Assembly (NCBI RefSeq): GCF_015557635.1
Contig: NZ_JADNOP010000005.1
Location: 1-64,000 of the forward strand
Length of the DNA: 64,000 nucleotides
Reading direction: 5' to 3'
DNA from: Fusicatenibacter saccharivorans
GTDB taxonomy: Bacteria; Bacillota; Clostridia; Lachnospirales; Lachnospiraceae
Made by a program: the position numbers and the translations under genes. Below, piece after piece: positions 1 to 9,093 of the stretch. The notes under the pieces are model-generated. The model worked only from the letters and a program-made list of their open reading frames with translations, did not search any database and was not told the origin of the DNA. The stretch's first letter is position 1. Each line of letters opens with the position of its first letter.

Positions 1-93
1 GCCTATGCTTAGCACATTGGTGCTATCGAACGAGAACCAAACCTACCGAGGTTAGGGAAGCCCCCACCTCTACAGGTAGGGGAGGATGTCACG
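1..93 (+). mobile_element. right-end remnant of an IS200/IS605-type (TnpB) element
   Basis: The sequence ends in a GC-rich hairpin (C-rich arm about 62-69, G-rich arm about 74-82) followed by GGATGTCAC. This is the layout of IS200/IS605 right ends, which also form the 3' part of the TnpB guide RNA. No transposase or TnpB reading frame is visible; any such gene would lie left of the window. The family call is recognition by eye and could be wrong about the subgroup. Confidence 0.5.
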
Positions 94-141
94 TTTTTTA
101 TGCGAAATCCTGTGTCTGGACTGGAAAAACAGAGGCGTTTA

Positions 142-150
142 TGGTAGTAT
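142..150 (+). promoter_or_regulatory. possible extended -10 promoter of pyrE
   Basis: TGG followed by TAGTAT forms an extended -10 about 75 bp upstream of the pyrE start. No convincing -35 box is seen. It lies directly downstream of the IS-type end, so the insertion may have separated pyrE from its former upstream pyr genes. Confidence 0.35.
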
Positions 151-224
151 AGAAAAGAATAGAAGTAAAAACGGGCGGCATTGCGAAAAAAGATGCCTTC
201 CCCTGAAAATATGGAGGAAAAAAG

Positions 225-902
225 ATGGAACAGTACAAGCAGGAGTTTATCGAGTTTATGGTCGAGAGCCAGGTATTAAAATTTGGAGAGTTCACTCTGA
301 AAAGCGGAAGAAAATCCCCGTTCTTCATGAATGCGGGCGCTTACGTAACCGGGAGCCAGTTAAAACGTCTCGGCGAGTATTATGCAAAAGCAATCCATGA
401 CAATTATGGACTGGATTTCGACGTTCTGTTTGGACCGGCCTACAAAGGAATCCCGCTCAGCGTTGTAACCGCTATTGCGATTCATGATCTCTACGGTGTG
501 GAAGTACGTTACTGCTCCAACCGGAAAGAAGCAAAAGACCACGGCGGAGATGCAGGAATGCTGCTTGGAAGCAAAATTAAAGACGGCGACCGCGTTGTCA
601 TCATCGAGGATGTTACCACCTCCGGAAAATCCATCGAGGAGACCTTCCCGATCATCCAGGCACAGGGCAATGTGGAGATCAAAGGTCTGATGGTATCCTT
701 AAACCGTATGGAGCGCGGAAAAGGCGACAAGAGCGCACTTGAGGAAATCCAGGAAACCTATGGCTTCCCGGCAAATGCCATTGTAACCATGGAGGATGTC
801 ATCACCTATCTGTACAACCGTCCATGCCAGGGCAAAATCCAGATCGATGACAAGATGAAGGCTGCCATTGATGCTTATTATGAGGAGTACGGTGTCAAAT
901 AA
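225..902 (+). CDS. pyrE: orotate phosphoribosyltransferase
   Basis: This enzyme transfers the phosphoribosyl group of PRPP to orotate to make orotidine 5'-monophosphate, step five of de novo pyrimidine synthesis in the cytosol. At 225 residues it has normal family length. The N-terminal stretch FGEFTLKSGRKSPFF is the usual orotate-side loop, and the PRPP-binding motif VVIIEDVTTSGKS lies at about residues 124-136. The ATG follows GGAGGAAAAAAG. It stands alone here, followed by a small membrane-protein gene and not by other pyr genes. The identification is secure. Confidence 0.96.
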   Translation: MEQYKQEFIEFMVESQVLKFGEFTLKSGRKSPFFMNAGAYVTGSQLKRLGEYYAKAIHDNYGLDFDVLFGPAYKGIPLSVVTAIAIHDLYGVEVRYCSNRKEAKDHGGDAGMLLGSKIKDGDRVVIIEDVTTSGKSIEETFPIIQAQGNVEIKGLMVSLNRMERGKGDKSALEEIQETYGFPANAIVTMEDVITYLYNRPCQGKIQIDDKMKAAIDAYYEEYGVK

Positions 903-936
903 GACGTGGTACACTTGAAAAAAGGAGTTTTGCACG

Positions 937-1089
937 ATGAATGAAAAAATCTATAAAACCATGGGACGTGTCGGCGGCGGAAATATCGCCATGGGCGCAG
1001 TACTGGTTGTGGTAGGGGTAGCAACCGGTGTCCTGATGATCGTAAGCGGAGCAGGTCTGCTGAAACGACGCGGGGAAATTATGTTTTAA
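937..1089 (+). CDS. 50-residue small membrane protein
   Basis: This short gene is preceded by a good AAAGGAG site at 921-927. The product has one hydrophobic, glycine-rich helix (about residues 17-42, starting NIAMGAVLVVVGV) and a positively charged end LLKRRGEIMF. The family is not recognised by name. It lies 34 bp downstream of pyrE and is followed by a hairpin, so it probably ends the pyrE transcript. The coding call rests on the RBS, the start spacing and the membrane-like composition. Confidence 0.7.
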   Translation: MNEKIYKTMGRVGGGNIAMGAVLVVVGVATGVLMIVSGAGLLKRRGEIMF

Positions 1090-1096
1090 GAAAAAT

Positions 1097-1140
1097 GCCG
1101 GAATATTTTGGAAGCGCATGCGCCGAAGAGGTATTCCGGC
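1097..1140. terminator. hairpin after the pyrE transcript
   Basis: GCCGGAATA at 1097-1105 pairs with TATTCCGGC at 1132-1140, with a second palindrome GCGCATGCGC inside. Only a weak T tract follows, so termination is likely but not certain. Confidence 0.5.
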
Positions 1141-1173
1141 GTTTCTGATACCACGCAGAAAGGGGAAACAAAG

Positions 1174-1650
1174 ATGAAGCAGGAGACGAAAGCCAGAATC
1201 CGCGTTGTGGGACGGATTTTATTTCTGGTGTATCTTCTTGCGCTCGTTTATTTTCTGTTTTTTGCAGAAGAATACGGGAGAAGAAACTTTTTTGAACTGG
1301 ATTACCGTTACAATCTGGTGCCGTTTCAGGAAATCAGACGGTTCTGGATTTACCGCGAAAAGGTGGGATTCCTTGCCGCATTTTTAAATCTGGCGGGCAA
1401 TGTGATCGGTTTTCTGCCGTTCGGCTTTATCGTTCCGGTGATGCACAAAAAAATGGAGAGTTTCTGGAAAGTATCGCTTCTTGGTTTTATGTTCAGCCTC
1501 TGCGTGGAGACGATTCAGCTCATCACGAAGGTGGGCTGCTTTGATGTAGATGATCTGATCCTGAATACGCTTGGAGCCATGATCGGCTGCGGCGCATTCC
1601 TGATCTGCAATAAATTCAGGAGATGGAAATATGGCGAGGAAGAAGTATAA
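1174..1650 (+). CDS. VanZ-like membrane protein
   Basis: The 158-residue product has a cytoplasmic start (MKQETKARIR), a hydrophobic helix at about 12-30, and further helices with the VanZ-type features NLAGNVIGFLPFGF, a conserved E in SLCVETIQL and a final FDVDDLILNTLGAMIG motif. VanZ-like proteins are multi-pass membrane proteins; VanZ itself raises teicoplanin resistance, but most homologues are uncharacterised. The start at 1174 was chosen because AAAGGGG precedes it; an upstream in-frame start exists but lacks such a site. It overlaps the next gene by 20 bp. Confidence 0.85.
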   Translation: MKQETKARIRVVGRILFLVYLLALVYFLFFAEEYGRRNFFELDYRYNLVPFQEIRRFWIYREKVGFLAAFLNLAGNVIGFLPFGFIVPVMHKKMESFWKVSLLGFMFSLCVETIQLITKVGCFDVDDLILNTLGAMIGCGAFLICNKFRRWKYGEEEV

Positions 1651-1948
1651 TTACAATTTTGTCCGGAAGCCGTCGGAAGGCGGAAAGGAAGCTCTCTATA
1701 TGGCAGGTGCTTCGGTCTTTCTGTTTCTGCTGGCTTCGGTCGTATCGTTTGCGTTCCGCGGAAACGGAGGCATTTTTCTCGGAGCAGCGGGACTGTTCTC
1801 ATTCCTTCTGTCGGGATACGGCTTCTATGTGGGAATGAAGAGCTTTAAAGAAGAACAGGTCAGCCACAGAATGTCGGTTCTCGGCTCGATTACGAGCGGC
1901 GGCATGCTGGTCGCATGGCTGGCACTGTTTCTGATCGGTGTGAGATAA
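1631..1948 (+). CDS. small membrane protein, DUF6142-like
   Basis: This 105-residue protein has a basic N-terminus (MARKKYNYNFVRKPSEGG) and three predicted membrane helices, roughly residues 23-42, 47-67 and 84-104. It looks like the Lachnospiraceae family DUF6142, which has no known function; the family name is from memory. Its start lies inside the 3' end of the VanZ-like gene (20-bp overlap), so the two are probably translated together. Confidence 0.75.
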   Translation: MARKKYNYNFVRKPSEGGKEALYMAGASVFLFLLASVVSFAFRGNGGIFLGAAGLFSFLLSGYGFYVGMKSFKEEQVSHRMSVLGSITSGGMLVAWLALFLIGVR

Positions 1949-2014
1949 ATGTACTCTCGTAAAATCAAGCGCAGAAAGACTCCGGGAGTACATATAAAAG
2001 AAAAGGGGAAAAAG

Positions 2015-2626
2015 ATGGATCGCGAACGTTTTGAAAAACAGCTGAATTTTATTCTGGAGATTGATAAAGAAAAACAGATCCTGCGCCAGACGCACATCCG
2101 CGGCTATTCGCGCCAGGAGGACGACGCGGAGCACGCATGGCACATGGCGGTGATGGCATTTCTGCTGCAGGAATATTCGAATGAGAAAATCGACATCGGC
2201 AGAACGATGCTCATGCTGCTGATCCATGACCTCGTGGAGATTGATGCAGGCGACACGTATGCGTACGACGCGGAGGCAAACAAAACAAAAGACGAGAGAG
2301 AACACAAAGCGGCCGAGCGCATCTACGGCCTGCTGCCGGAGGATCAGGGAAAAATGCTGATGGATCTCTGGCTCGAGTTCGAAGCGTATGAGACACCGGA
2401 AGCGCGCTTTGCCCATGTGATGGACAATTTCCAGCCGCTGCTTTTAAATCATGAGAACGATGGAAAAGACTGGACCCGCCACAATGTGCGGATTTCCCAG
2501 CCGTTAAAACGAAACGAGAAGACGACGACCGGCTCCGAGGAGATCTGGAGTTATATGGAAGAGATTCTCGAACAGAGTATCCGGGATGGAAAAATTATTG
2601 ACGACCGGGAAGAAAAACAGGAATAA
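2015..2626 (+). CDS. HD-domain phosphohydrolase, YfbR-like
   Basis: The 203-residue protein contains the HD signature in order: a first histidine in AEHAWHMAVMAF (about residue 38), the HD pair in LMLLIHDLVEIDAGD (about 69-83), and a later D in HVMDNFQPLL. This matches HD_3 proteins related to YfbR 5'-deoxynucleotidase, which remove phosphate from nucleoside monophosphates with a divalent metal. The exact substrate is not readable. The ATG at 2015 follows AAAAGGGGAAAAAG; an earlier in-frame ATG at 1949 has no good site and would add a basic tail. Confidence 0.85.
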   Translation: MDRERFEKQLNFILEIDKEKQILRQTHIRGYSRQEDDAEHAWHMAVMAFLLQEYSNEKIDIGRTMLMLLIHDLVEIDAGDTYAYDAEANKTKDEREHKAAERIYGLLPEDQGKMLMDLWLEFEAYETPEARFAHVMDNFQPLLLNHENDGKDWTRHNVRISQPLKRNEKTTTGSEEIWSYMEEILEQSIRDGKIIDDREEKQE

Positions 2627-2639
2627 GTTAAGAAGAATG

Positions 2640-2659
2640 AGGGGCAGATCTGCCCCTCG
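2640..2659. terminator. perfect palindromic hairpin between genes
   Basis: GAGGGGCAGA and TCTGCCCCTC form a 20-bp perfect palindrome just after the HD gene. No T run follows on the + strand, so it may stabilise the mRNA end instead of terminating. Confidence 0.4.
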
Positions 2660-2693
2660 TAACAGTTAAAGAGAAACAGAAAGGGATTTTTTT

Positions 2694-4715
2694 ATGACGG
2701 ATGAATTATTAAACGAGCGGTATGCGCTTGCAATTGAGCGGATCCGCCAGATTCCGGCGGAAAAAAGCGTTCCGCAGCCGTACCGCGATTTTTTTGCACA
2801 GATGGCACAGTACCTCTGCAAAATGGACCAGATCCGGAGCAGAATCGCAGAAGGATATCTAAAAACAGCATCCGAGGAAGAGCTGGCTGTTTTTAACCGT
2901 GAGCCGTATGAAGATGTGATCGGGGAGTGGTATGAGACCTCCTACGGAAACCCGGCGTTTGCCGTGCGGGCACTTGGTGAAACGCATGGAAGGAGCCTCT
3001 GCTGCCTGTACCGGGAGCTGGGAAATGCTGTTGTCTGGGTCTATGAGGACCGCCTGCTGGAGCTGACTGCGGCGATGGAGCTGTATCTCGAGTTGTATGC
3101 GATGTTCGAGGAGGAGACGCTGCCGTCCGCGCAGTATGTAAAAGAGAGCATTTACTGGTATGTGAGCGATTACGCCGAGGAGCGCCAGGAATGCCAGGTG
3201 CGCGAAATCGTCGACCCGTCGCTGCACTTTGTGAAGGATATTGTGATGGAATCTGATCTGACGGATCTGCGGTATCTGTACCAGTACGGCGAATATATCA
3301 CCGAAAATGAGAAGGGTACAGCCCGCTTTTTAAATACGTTCAGCCAGGAAGAAATCGACGCGATGGCACGCACCTACACAGAAGGCTTCCGCAAGTGCTT
3401 TCTCGTGGCGCGAAAAGATCTGTCGAAAAAGAAGACAGTCAGCATCCGCTTCCACATCGGTTTTGAGCGCATGATCCGTGCGGCAATATTACAGTTCCGC
3501 GAGATGGGACTCGAGCCGGTGATTTCCCGCGGCGCGCGGAGAACGTGGGTTGCCGGTGCGTCTGCGAATAAGCAGTATGACTACGATCACCGGAACGATG
3601 AGGCGCTGTATCTCAACGAGGATCTCGTGAAGAGACGGCTCCGCGCGATGCAGGTGAAATACGACGAGTACAAAGAACTGGCGGATGGCTATGCCGGCCC
3701 TGCAGTGGTGGAAACCTTCGGCGAAGTTCCGTTTGAGCCAGTAAATAAAAAACAGGCACTGCACTTAAATGAGCGCCAGCAAAAGCTCCGTGTCGGTTTC
3801 CAGAACGAGGCGGGCCAGATTGTAAACCGCTATATCAAGGATGACGAGTACGGCTACACGATCATCGCCTACCCGATGCCGGAGATCGATCCGCGCTACG
3901 AAAAAATTTTCCGTGAGATCGTAAAGATCAACACGCTCGATTACGAAAAATACCAGCGCATCCAGCAGTACCTGATCGATGCGCTCGACGAGGGCGTTTC
4001 CGTGCATGTGCTTGGAAAAGGAGAGAACAGAACGGATCTGCGCGTGATGCTGCATCATCTGAACGATCCTGCGAAAGAGACGAATTTTGAGAACTGTGTT
4101 GCCGACTGCAATATTCCGGTCGGAGAGGTCTTTACTTCCCCGAGTCTTACCGGCACGACAGGCGTACTCCATGTGACGGGAGTCTACCTGAACGAGCTGT
4201 ATTACCGCGATCTCTGCCTGACGCTGACCGACGGCATGATCACCGCGTATGACTGCGCAAACTTCGAAAAAGAAGAGGACAATCGTACTTATATAGAAGA
4301 AAACCTGCTGTATCACCACAGGACGCTGCCGATTGGTGAGTTTGCCATCGGAACGAACACGACGGCGTACGTGATGGCAGAGCAGTACGGCATTGCCGGA
4401 AAACTGCCGATCCTGATCGCAGAGAAGATGGGCCCGCATTTTGCGATGGGCGACACCTGCTACGCCTGGGCGGAGGACAGCCCGATGTACAATCCGGACG
4501 GAAAAGAAGTAATCGCGCGTGAGAACGAGGTTTCGGCAAAACGGAAAGAAGATCCGTCGAAAGCATACTTCGGATGCCACACGGACATCACGATTCCGTA
4601 CCGCGAACTGCAGTCGGTTGCGGTCGAAAAAGCAGACGGAACGACGATCCCTCTCATTGAGGACGGACGCTTCGTCCTGCCGGGAACGGAAGAATTAAAT
4701 GAACCTTTTGGCTGA
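2694..4715 (+). CDS. M29-family (thermophilic-type) aminopeptidase
   Basis: The 673-residue product has a unique N-terminal half and a C-terminal half typical of M29 metallo-aminopeptidases. Metal and active-site motifs visible are NCVADCNIPVGEVFTSPS (about residues 460-478), the E in LPIGEFAIGTN and HFAMGDTCYAW. M29 enzymes use two divalent metals to release N-terminal residues from peptides in the cytosol. At 673 residues it is longer than classical AmpS/PepS (about 410), owing to the extra N-terminal domain seen in clostridial members. It is a single gene between the HD gene and the purine operon. Confidence 0.85.
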   Translation: MTDELLNERYALAIERIRQIPAEKSVPQPYRDFFAQMAQYLCKMDQIRSRIAEGYLKTASEEELAVFNREPYEDVIGEWYETSYGNPAFAVRALGETHGRSLCCLYRELGNAVVWVYEDRLLELTAAMELYLELYAMFEEETLPSAQYVKESIYWYVSDYAEERQECQVREIVDPSLHFVKDIVMESDLTDLRYLYQYGEYITENEKGTARFLNTFSQEEIDAMARTYTEGFRKCFLVARKDLSKKKTVSIRFHIGFERMIRAAILQFREMGLEPVISRGARRTWVAGASANKQYDYDHRNDEALYLNEDLVKRRLRAMQVKYDEYKELADGYAGPAVVETFGEVPFEPVNKKQALHLNERQQKLRVGFQNEAGQIVNRYIKDDEYGYTIIAYPMPEIDPRYEKIFREIVKINTLDYEKYQRIQQYLIDALDEGVSVHVLGKGENRTDLRVMLHHLNDPAKETNFENCVADCNIPVGEVFTSPSLTGTTGVLHVTGVYLNELYYRDLCLTLTDGMITAYDCANFEKEEDNRTYIEENLLYHHRTLPIGEFAIGTNTTAYVMAEQYGIAGKLPILIAEKMGPHFAMGDTCYAWAEDSPMYNPDGKEVIARENEVSAKRKEDPSKAYFGCHTDITIPYRELQSVAVEKADGTTIPLIEDGRFVLPGTEELNEPFG

Positions 4716-4722
4716 TTATGGG

Positions 4723-4751
4723 TTGACATTTCTGCGCCTGCTTAGTATATT
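4723..4751 (+). promoter_or_regulatory. sigma-A promoter of the purine operon
   Basis: TTGACA at 4723-4728 and TATATT at 4746-4751 are separated by 17 bp. Transcription should start near 4758, leaving a leader of about 80 nt before purE with no recognisable riboswitch. Confidence 0.85.
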
Positions 4752-4837
4752 ATAAGCAGAACTGAATGATTAAAACATAAATATAAGCATAACTAATGAA
4801 TAACGCTTAGAACAGTTAATCAGAAAAGGAGAACAAC

Positions 4838-5344
4838 ATGGCTAAAGTAGGAATTGTGATGGGCAGCGACTCTGATATGCCGGTAATGAGCAAAGCAGCC
4901 GACATGCTGGAAAAATTTGGAATTGAGTACGAGATGAAAATCATCTCCGCACACCGCGAGCCGGATGTATTTTTCGAATATGCAAAAACCGCAGAGGAGA
5001 AAGGCTTCAAGGTTATCATTGCAGGCGCAGGTATGGCAGCTCATCTGCCGGGTATGTGCGCAGCTATTTTCCCAATGCCGGTCATCGGAATTCCGATGCA
5101 TACCACATCGCTTGGAGGTCGTGATTCCCTGTACTCCATCGTACAGATGCCGAGCGGCATTCCGGTAGCAACCGTTGCCATCAATGGCGGTGCCAATGCC
5201 GGAATCCTGGCAGCAAAGATTCTTGCAACTTCCGATCCGGAACTGCTTGCAAAACTGAAAGCATATACACAGGAAATGAAAGAGCAGGTTGAGGCAAAAG
5301 ACGCAAAACTGCAGGAAACAGGATACCGTAACTACAGTAAATAA
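4838..5344 (+). CDS. purE: N5-carboxyaminoimidazole ribonucleotide mutase
   Basis: Class I PurE converts N5-CAIR to CAIR in purine synthesis. The 168-residue protein shows GSDSDMPVM near the N-terminus, SAHREP at about residues 38-43 and the [10 protein letters not shown] loop, all part of the active site. It is preceded by AGAAAAGGAGAACAAC and a strong promoter. It is the first gene of the purE-purM-purN-purD operon. No purK or separate purC is present in the window. Confidence 0.97.
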   Translation: MAKVGIVMGSDSDMPVMSKAADMLEKFGIEYEMKIISAHREPDVFFEYAKTAEEKGFKVIIAGAGMAAHLPGMCAAIFPMPVIGIPMHTTSLGGRDSLYSIVQMPSGIPVATVAINGGANAGILAAKILATSDPELLAKLKAYTQEMKEQVEAKDAKLQETGYRNYSK

Positions 5345-5369
5345 AAACAAAGGACAAGGGAGGTTCACC

Positions 5370-6395
5370 ATGGATTACAAGAACGCAGGAGTAGATATTG
5401 AAGCTGGATACAAATCAGTAGAATTAATGAAAGAGCATGTAAAGAAAACCATGCGCCCGGAGGTATTAGGCGGCCTTGGCGGTTTTTCCGGCGCTTTTTC
5501 CCTGGCAAAAATCAAAGAAATGGAAGAGCCGGTGCTGCTTTCCGGTACAGACGGATGCGGAACCAAGGTGAAGCTCGCCATGATTCTTGATAAACACGAC
5601 ACCATCGGCATTGATGCCGTTGCCATGTGTGTGAACGATATCGCATGCGCCGGCGGAGAACCGCTGTTCTTCCTCGACTACATCGCATGCGGAAAGAACT
5701 ATCCGGAGAAGATCGCTTCGATCGTAAAAGGCGTTGCAGAAGGCTGTCTGCAGTCCGATGCGGCACTGATCGGCGGTGAGACCGCAGAGCATCCGGGCCT
5801 GATGCCGGAGGATGAGTACGATCTGGCAGGTTTTGCTGTCGGCGTATGTGACAAGAAAGACATGATTACCGGTGAAAATCTGGCAGCCGGAGACGTACTG
5901 ATCGGCATGGCTTCCACCGGCGTTCACAGCAACGGATTTTCTCTTGTCCGCAAAGTTTTCGATATGACAAAAGATTCTTTAAATACATACTATGATGAGC
6001 TCGGCGCAACCCTCGGCGAGACCCTGCTTGCACCGACCCGTATCTACGTAAAAGCACTCCGCGCCATCAAAGATGCCGGTGTAACCGTAAAAGCATGCAG
6101 CCACATCACCGGAGGCGGCTTCTACGAGAACATTCCGCGTATGCTCAAAGACAACACCGTAGCCGTTGTACAGAAAGACAGCTACACCGTACCGCCGATC
6201 TTTGATCTGATGGCAAAGAAAGGCAATATCGATGAGCAGATGATGTACAACACCTTCAACATGGGTATCGGTATGGTACTGGCTGTTGATCCGGAAGATG
6301 TAGACGCAGCGATGAAAGCCATCCGTTCCACAGGAGATACGCCATATGTGATCGGCCACATTGAAAACGGAGAAAAAGGAGTACAGTTATGCTAA
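5370..6395 (+). CDS. purM: phosphoribosylformylglycinamidine cyclo-ligase (AIR synthetase)
   Basis: PurM uses ATP to close the imidazole ring of FGAM, giving AIR. The 341-residue protein has the family motifs [25 protein letters not shown] and [10 protein letters not shown] in the expected order. The ATG at 5370 follows GGGAGGTTCACC; a longer frame reaching into purE lacks such a site. It overlaps purN by 7 bp, which supports translational coupling. Confidence 0.97.
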   Translation: MDYKNAGVDIEAGYKSVELMKEHVKKTMRPEVLGGLGGFSGAFSLAKIKEMEEPVLLSGTDGCGTKVKLAMILDKHDTIGIDAVAMCVNDIACAGGEPLFFLDYIACGKNYPEKIASIVKGVAEGCLQSDAALIGGETAEHPGLMPEDEYDLAGFAVGVCDKKDMITGENLAAGDVLIGMASTGVHSNGFSLVRKVFDMTKDSLNTYYDELGATLGETLLAPTRIYVKALRAIKDAGVTVKACSHITGGGFYENIPRMLKDNTVAVVQKDSYTVPPIFDLMAKKGNIDEQMMYNTFNMGIGMVLAVDPEDVDAAMKAIRSTGDTPYVIGHIENGEKGVQLC

Positions 6396-7015
6396 GATTA
6401 GCAGTTCTCGTCTCCGGCGGCGGCACGAACCTGCAGGCGATTCTGGATGCGATTGACGAGGGAACCATCACAAACGCGGAGGTTTCCGTTGTCATCAGCA
6501 ACAATGCAGGAGCGTATGCGCTGGAGCGTGCGAAAAAGAAGGAGATTGATGCGGTATGCCTTTCCCCGAAGACCTTTGCATCGAGAGAAGCATTCAACGA
6601 GGCACTGCTGGCGAAACTGCAGTCGTACAACGTCGATCTCGTTGTGCTCGCAGGATGCCTGGTTGTGATCCCGCAGAGCATTGTGGATGCTTATCCGAAT
6701 AAGATCATCAACATTCATCCGTCCCTCATTCCGTCGTTCTGCGGAACGGGCTATTACGGACTGAAAGTGCACGAGGGCGTATTATCCCGCGGCGTCAAAG
6801 TGACGGGAGCAACGGTTCATTTTGTGGACGGCGGAACAGACACCGGCCCGATTATTCTGCAGAAGGCAGTCGAAGTGCACGAGGGCGATACACCGAAGGC
6901 ACTGCAGCAGCGCGTCATGGAAGAGGCCGAGTGGGTCATCATGCCGCGTGCGATTGATCTGATTGCAAACGGAAAAGTAACGGTAGAAGACGGACACGTA
7001 AAGATAAAGGAGTAA
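6389..7015 (+). CDS. purN: phosphoribosylglycinamide formyltransferase
   Basis: PurN transfers a formyl group from 10-formyltetrahydrofolate to GAR. The 208-residue product has the N-terminal nucleotide loop [12 protein letters not shown], the catalytic region [10 protein letters not shown] (about 107-116; N and H of the N-H-D triad) and [10 protein letters not shown] with the catalytic D. It starts inside the end of purM and is 5 bp from purD. Confidence 0.97.
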   Translation: MLRLAVLVSGGGTNLQAILDAIDEGTITNAEVSVVISNNAGAYALERAKKKEIDAVCLSPKTFASREAFNEALLAKLQSYNVDLVVLAGCLVVIPQSIVDAYPNKIINIHPSLIPSFCGTGYYGLKVHEGVLSRGVKVTGATVHFVDGGTDTGPIILQKAVEVHEGDTPKALQQRVMEEAEWVIMPRAIDLIANGKVTVEDGHVKIKE

Positions 7016-7020
7016 GAGCG

Positions 7021-8292
7021 ATGAAAGTACTGATTGTAGGAAGCGGCGGAAGAGAGCATGCGATTGCCTGGAAGGTGGCACAGAGCCCGAAGGTAGACAA
7101 GATTTACTGCGCTCCTGGAAACGCAGGAATTGCGGAGTACGCAGAGTGTGTCAATATTACAGCGATGGAGTTTGACAAGCTCGTTGCTTTTGCGAAAGAA
7201 AAAGAGATTGACCTGACCGTCATCGGCATGGATGATCCGCTGGTCGGCGGTGTTGTCGATGCGTTTGAGGCAGAGGGACTGCGCGTATTCGGACCAAGAA
7301 AGAATGCGGCAATCCTGGAAGGATCGAAAGCGTTCTCCAAAGACCTGATGAAAAAATACCATATCCCGACGGCGGCATACGAGACATTCTCCGATCCGGA
7401 AGCGGCAGAGAAATATCTCGAGACTGCAAAATTCCCGATCGTGCTGAAAGCCGACGGTCTGGCTCTTGGAAAAGGCGTTCTGATCTGCAATACCTTAGAG
7501 GAAGCAAAAGAGGGCGTCAAGACGATCATGCTCGACAAGAAATTCGGCAGTGCCGGAAACGAGATGGTTATCGAGGAGTTTATGACGGGACGTGAGGTTT
7601 CCGTTCTCTCCTTTGTGGATGGAAAGACGATCAAGACGATGAGTTCCGCACAGGACCACAAGAGAGCAGGAGACGGCGACACCGGCCTGAACACCGGCGG
7701 TATGGGCAACTTCTCCCCGAGTCCGTTCTATACCGAAGAAGTGGATAAGTTCTGTAAAAAATATATCTATCAGCCGACCGTAGATGCGATGGCAGCCGAG
7801 GGAAGACCGTTTAAGGGAGTTATCTTCTTCGGACTGATGCTGACACCGGACGGACCGAAGGTGCTCGAGTACAATGCCCGCTTCGGCGATCCGGAGGCAC
7901 AGGTTGTGCTTCCTCGTATGAAGACAGACATTATTGATGTATTTGAAGCCTGCATCGACGGAACTCTCGACCAGATCGACCTGCAGTTTGCAGATAATGC
8001 GTGTGTCTGCATCGTACTGGCTTCGAACGGTTATCCGGTTTCCTACGAAAAAGGATTCCCGATCCGCGGACTCGAGACGTTCAAAGAGCATGAGGGCTAT
8101 TACTGCTTCCATGCAGGAACGAAGTTCAAAGACGGCGAGATCGTGACAAACGGAGGCCGTGTCCTCGGCGTGACAGCACTTGGCGATACCCTGAAAGAGG
8201 CACGTGCGAATGCATATAAGGCTGTTGACTGGGTTGACTTTGACAATAAATATTACCGCCATGATATTGGAAAAGCGATTGACGAAGCGTAA
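7021..8292 (+). CDS. purD: phosphoribosylamine-glycine ligase (GAR synthetase)
   Basis: PurD joins glycine to phosphoribosylamine with ATP. The 423-residue protein begins with the typical MKVLIVGSGGREHAIAW, followed by an ATP-grasp domain (PIVLKADGLALGKGV; NTGGMGNFSPSPF) and the metal-binding EYNARFGDPEAQ. It is the last gene of the purine operon and is followed by a terminator hairpin. Confidence 0.97.
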   Translation: MKVLIVGSGGREHAIAWKVAQSPKVDKIYCAPGNAGIAEYAECVNITAMEFDKLVAFAKEKEIDLTVIGMDDPLVGGVVDAFEAEGLRVFGPRKNAAILEGSKAFSKDLMKKYHIPTAAYETFSDPEAAEKYLETAKFPIVLKADGLALGKGVLICNTLEEAKEGVKTIMLDKKFGSAGNEMVIEEFMTGREVSVLSFVDGKTIKTMSSAQDHKRAGDGDTGLNTGGMGNFSPSPFYTEEVDKFCKKYIYQPTVDAMAAEGRPFKGVIFFGLMLTPDGPKVLEYNARFGDPEAQVVLPRMKTDIIDVFEACIDGTLDQIDLQFADNACVCIVLASNGYPVSYEKGFPIRGLETFKEHEGYYCFHAGTKFKDGEIVTNGGRVLGVTALGDTLKEARANAYKAVDWVDFDNKYYRHDIGKAIDEA

Positions 8293-8327
8293 CGTGAATG
8301 TGAATTTTAATTTTGAGTAAAATGGAG

Positions 8328-8376
8328 CCGCCAGAATCCCGGTGAAAGGGAAATCTGGCGACTTTGTCTTTTTATT
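8328..8376 (+). terminator. rho-independent terminator of the purine operon
   Basis: CGCCAG at 8329-8334 with flanking bases pairs with CTGGCG at 8355-8360, followed by a T-rich stretch CTTTGTCTTTTT. Confidence 0.8.
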
Positions 8377-8471
8377 CTGAAAAGGGAATAAAGCGCTGCC
8401 GTTCCAGATACAATAGTAAGGAGATCCTTTGCTTTTTAGTAGAATCAGAACAGGAAAGGCGGTCGGAAAAG

Positions 8472-8633
8472 ATGGGAATCGTTTGTCTGGCGGGGATTTT
8501 TGCCGTATTTCTTCTGCTTGCATGGACGCTCTGCCGGGCGGCAGGATGGGAGAAAGAACGGGAAGATCTGGAACAGGAGCAGTACCTGAAAGAGTGGCGG
8601 GAGAAAAAGTTGAAAAAAATCGAAAAAATTTGA
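8472..8633 (+). CDS. 53-residue membrane-anchored peptide
   Basis: The product has one N-terminal hydrophobic helix (about residues 2-22) and a strongly charged coiled-coil-like tail rich in E, K and R. The start at 8472 follows GGAAAAG, moderate as an RBS. No family is recognised. The tRNA promoter begins only 9 bp after its stop. Confidence 0.55.
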   Translation: MGIVCLAGIFAVFLLLAWTLCRAAGWEKEREDLEQEQYLKEWREKKLKKIEKI

Positions 8634-8642
8634 AAATTAGTG

Positions 8643-8671
8643 TTGACATTTGGCGGGTGGAATGCTATACT
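8643..8671 (+). promoter_or_regulatory. sigma-A promoter of the tRNA pair
   Basis: TTGACA at 8643-8648 and TATACT at 8666-8671 have an exact 17-bp spacer. Transcription should begin near 8678, about 47 nt before tRNA-Val. Confidence 0.88.
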
Positions 8672-8724
8672 AACGAAGTCGGTTGGTGATACAGATAAAA
8701 AGCCAACAGACAAAACACCGATGT

Positions 8725-8797
8725 GGGGTCTTAGCTCAGCTGGGAGAGCATCTGCCTTACAAGCAGAGGGTCATAGGTTCGAGCCCTATAGGCCCCA
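8725..8797 (+). tRNA. tRNA-Val (anticodon TAC)
   Basis: A full cloverleaf is visible: acceptor GGGGTCT pairs with AGGCCCC, the D arm contains TTAGCTCAGCTGGGAGAGC, the anticodon stem TCTGC/GCAGA encloses loop CTTACAA with anticodon TAC, and the T arm has GGTTCGAGCCC. Discriminator is A; CCA is not encoded. Confidence 0.96.
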
Positions 8798-8830
8798 TAT
8801 TTTATGAAAAACGGTGTTGAAAATGAATAT

Positions 8831-8904
8831 GGCGAGATAGCTCAGTTGGCTAGAGCACGCGGTTCATACCCGCGGTGTCGAGGGTTCGAATCCCCCTCTC
8901 GCTA
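8831..8904 (+). tRNA. tRNA-Met (anticodon CAT), probably elongator
   Basis: Acceptor GGCGAGA pairs with TCTCGCT (one G-U), the anticodon stem CGCGG/CCGCG holds loop TTCATAC with anticodon CAT, and the T arm has GGGTTCGAATCCC. It lacks the mismatched first pair of initiator tRNAs. A lysidine-modified Ile tRNA cannot be fully excluded. Confidence 0.93.
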
Positions 8905-8910
8905 CTTGTG

Positions 8911-8938
8911 GAACCCTTGAGAAATCAAGGGTTCTTTT
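8911..8938 (+). terminator. rho-independent terminator after the tRNAs
   Basis: GAACCCTTGA at 8911-8920 and TCAAGGGTTC at 8925-8934 form a perfect 10-bp stem with a GAAA loop, followed by TTTT. Confidence 0.92.
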
Positions 8939-9093
8939 GGCTTTATGGACAGTATGATGATATGGCTGTTATGTCAAAATCGTGTCTTGAAATCCACAGA
9001 GATTTGTGAGAAAATGAGATTACCTAAGAGCTTGTTTTGGGCTCTGAAAGTAAATAAAACAGTAATGGATAGAAGAAAGATAAGGAAAAAACA

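Noticed and set aside
4752-4837. possible purine riboswitch before purE
   Set aside because: The leader is only about 80 nt and shows no purine-riboswitch helices or conserved loops.
7495-8649. 384-codon minus-strand frame opposite purD
   Set aside because: It is a mirror of the GC-rich purD codons, with no RBS and no recognisable domain.
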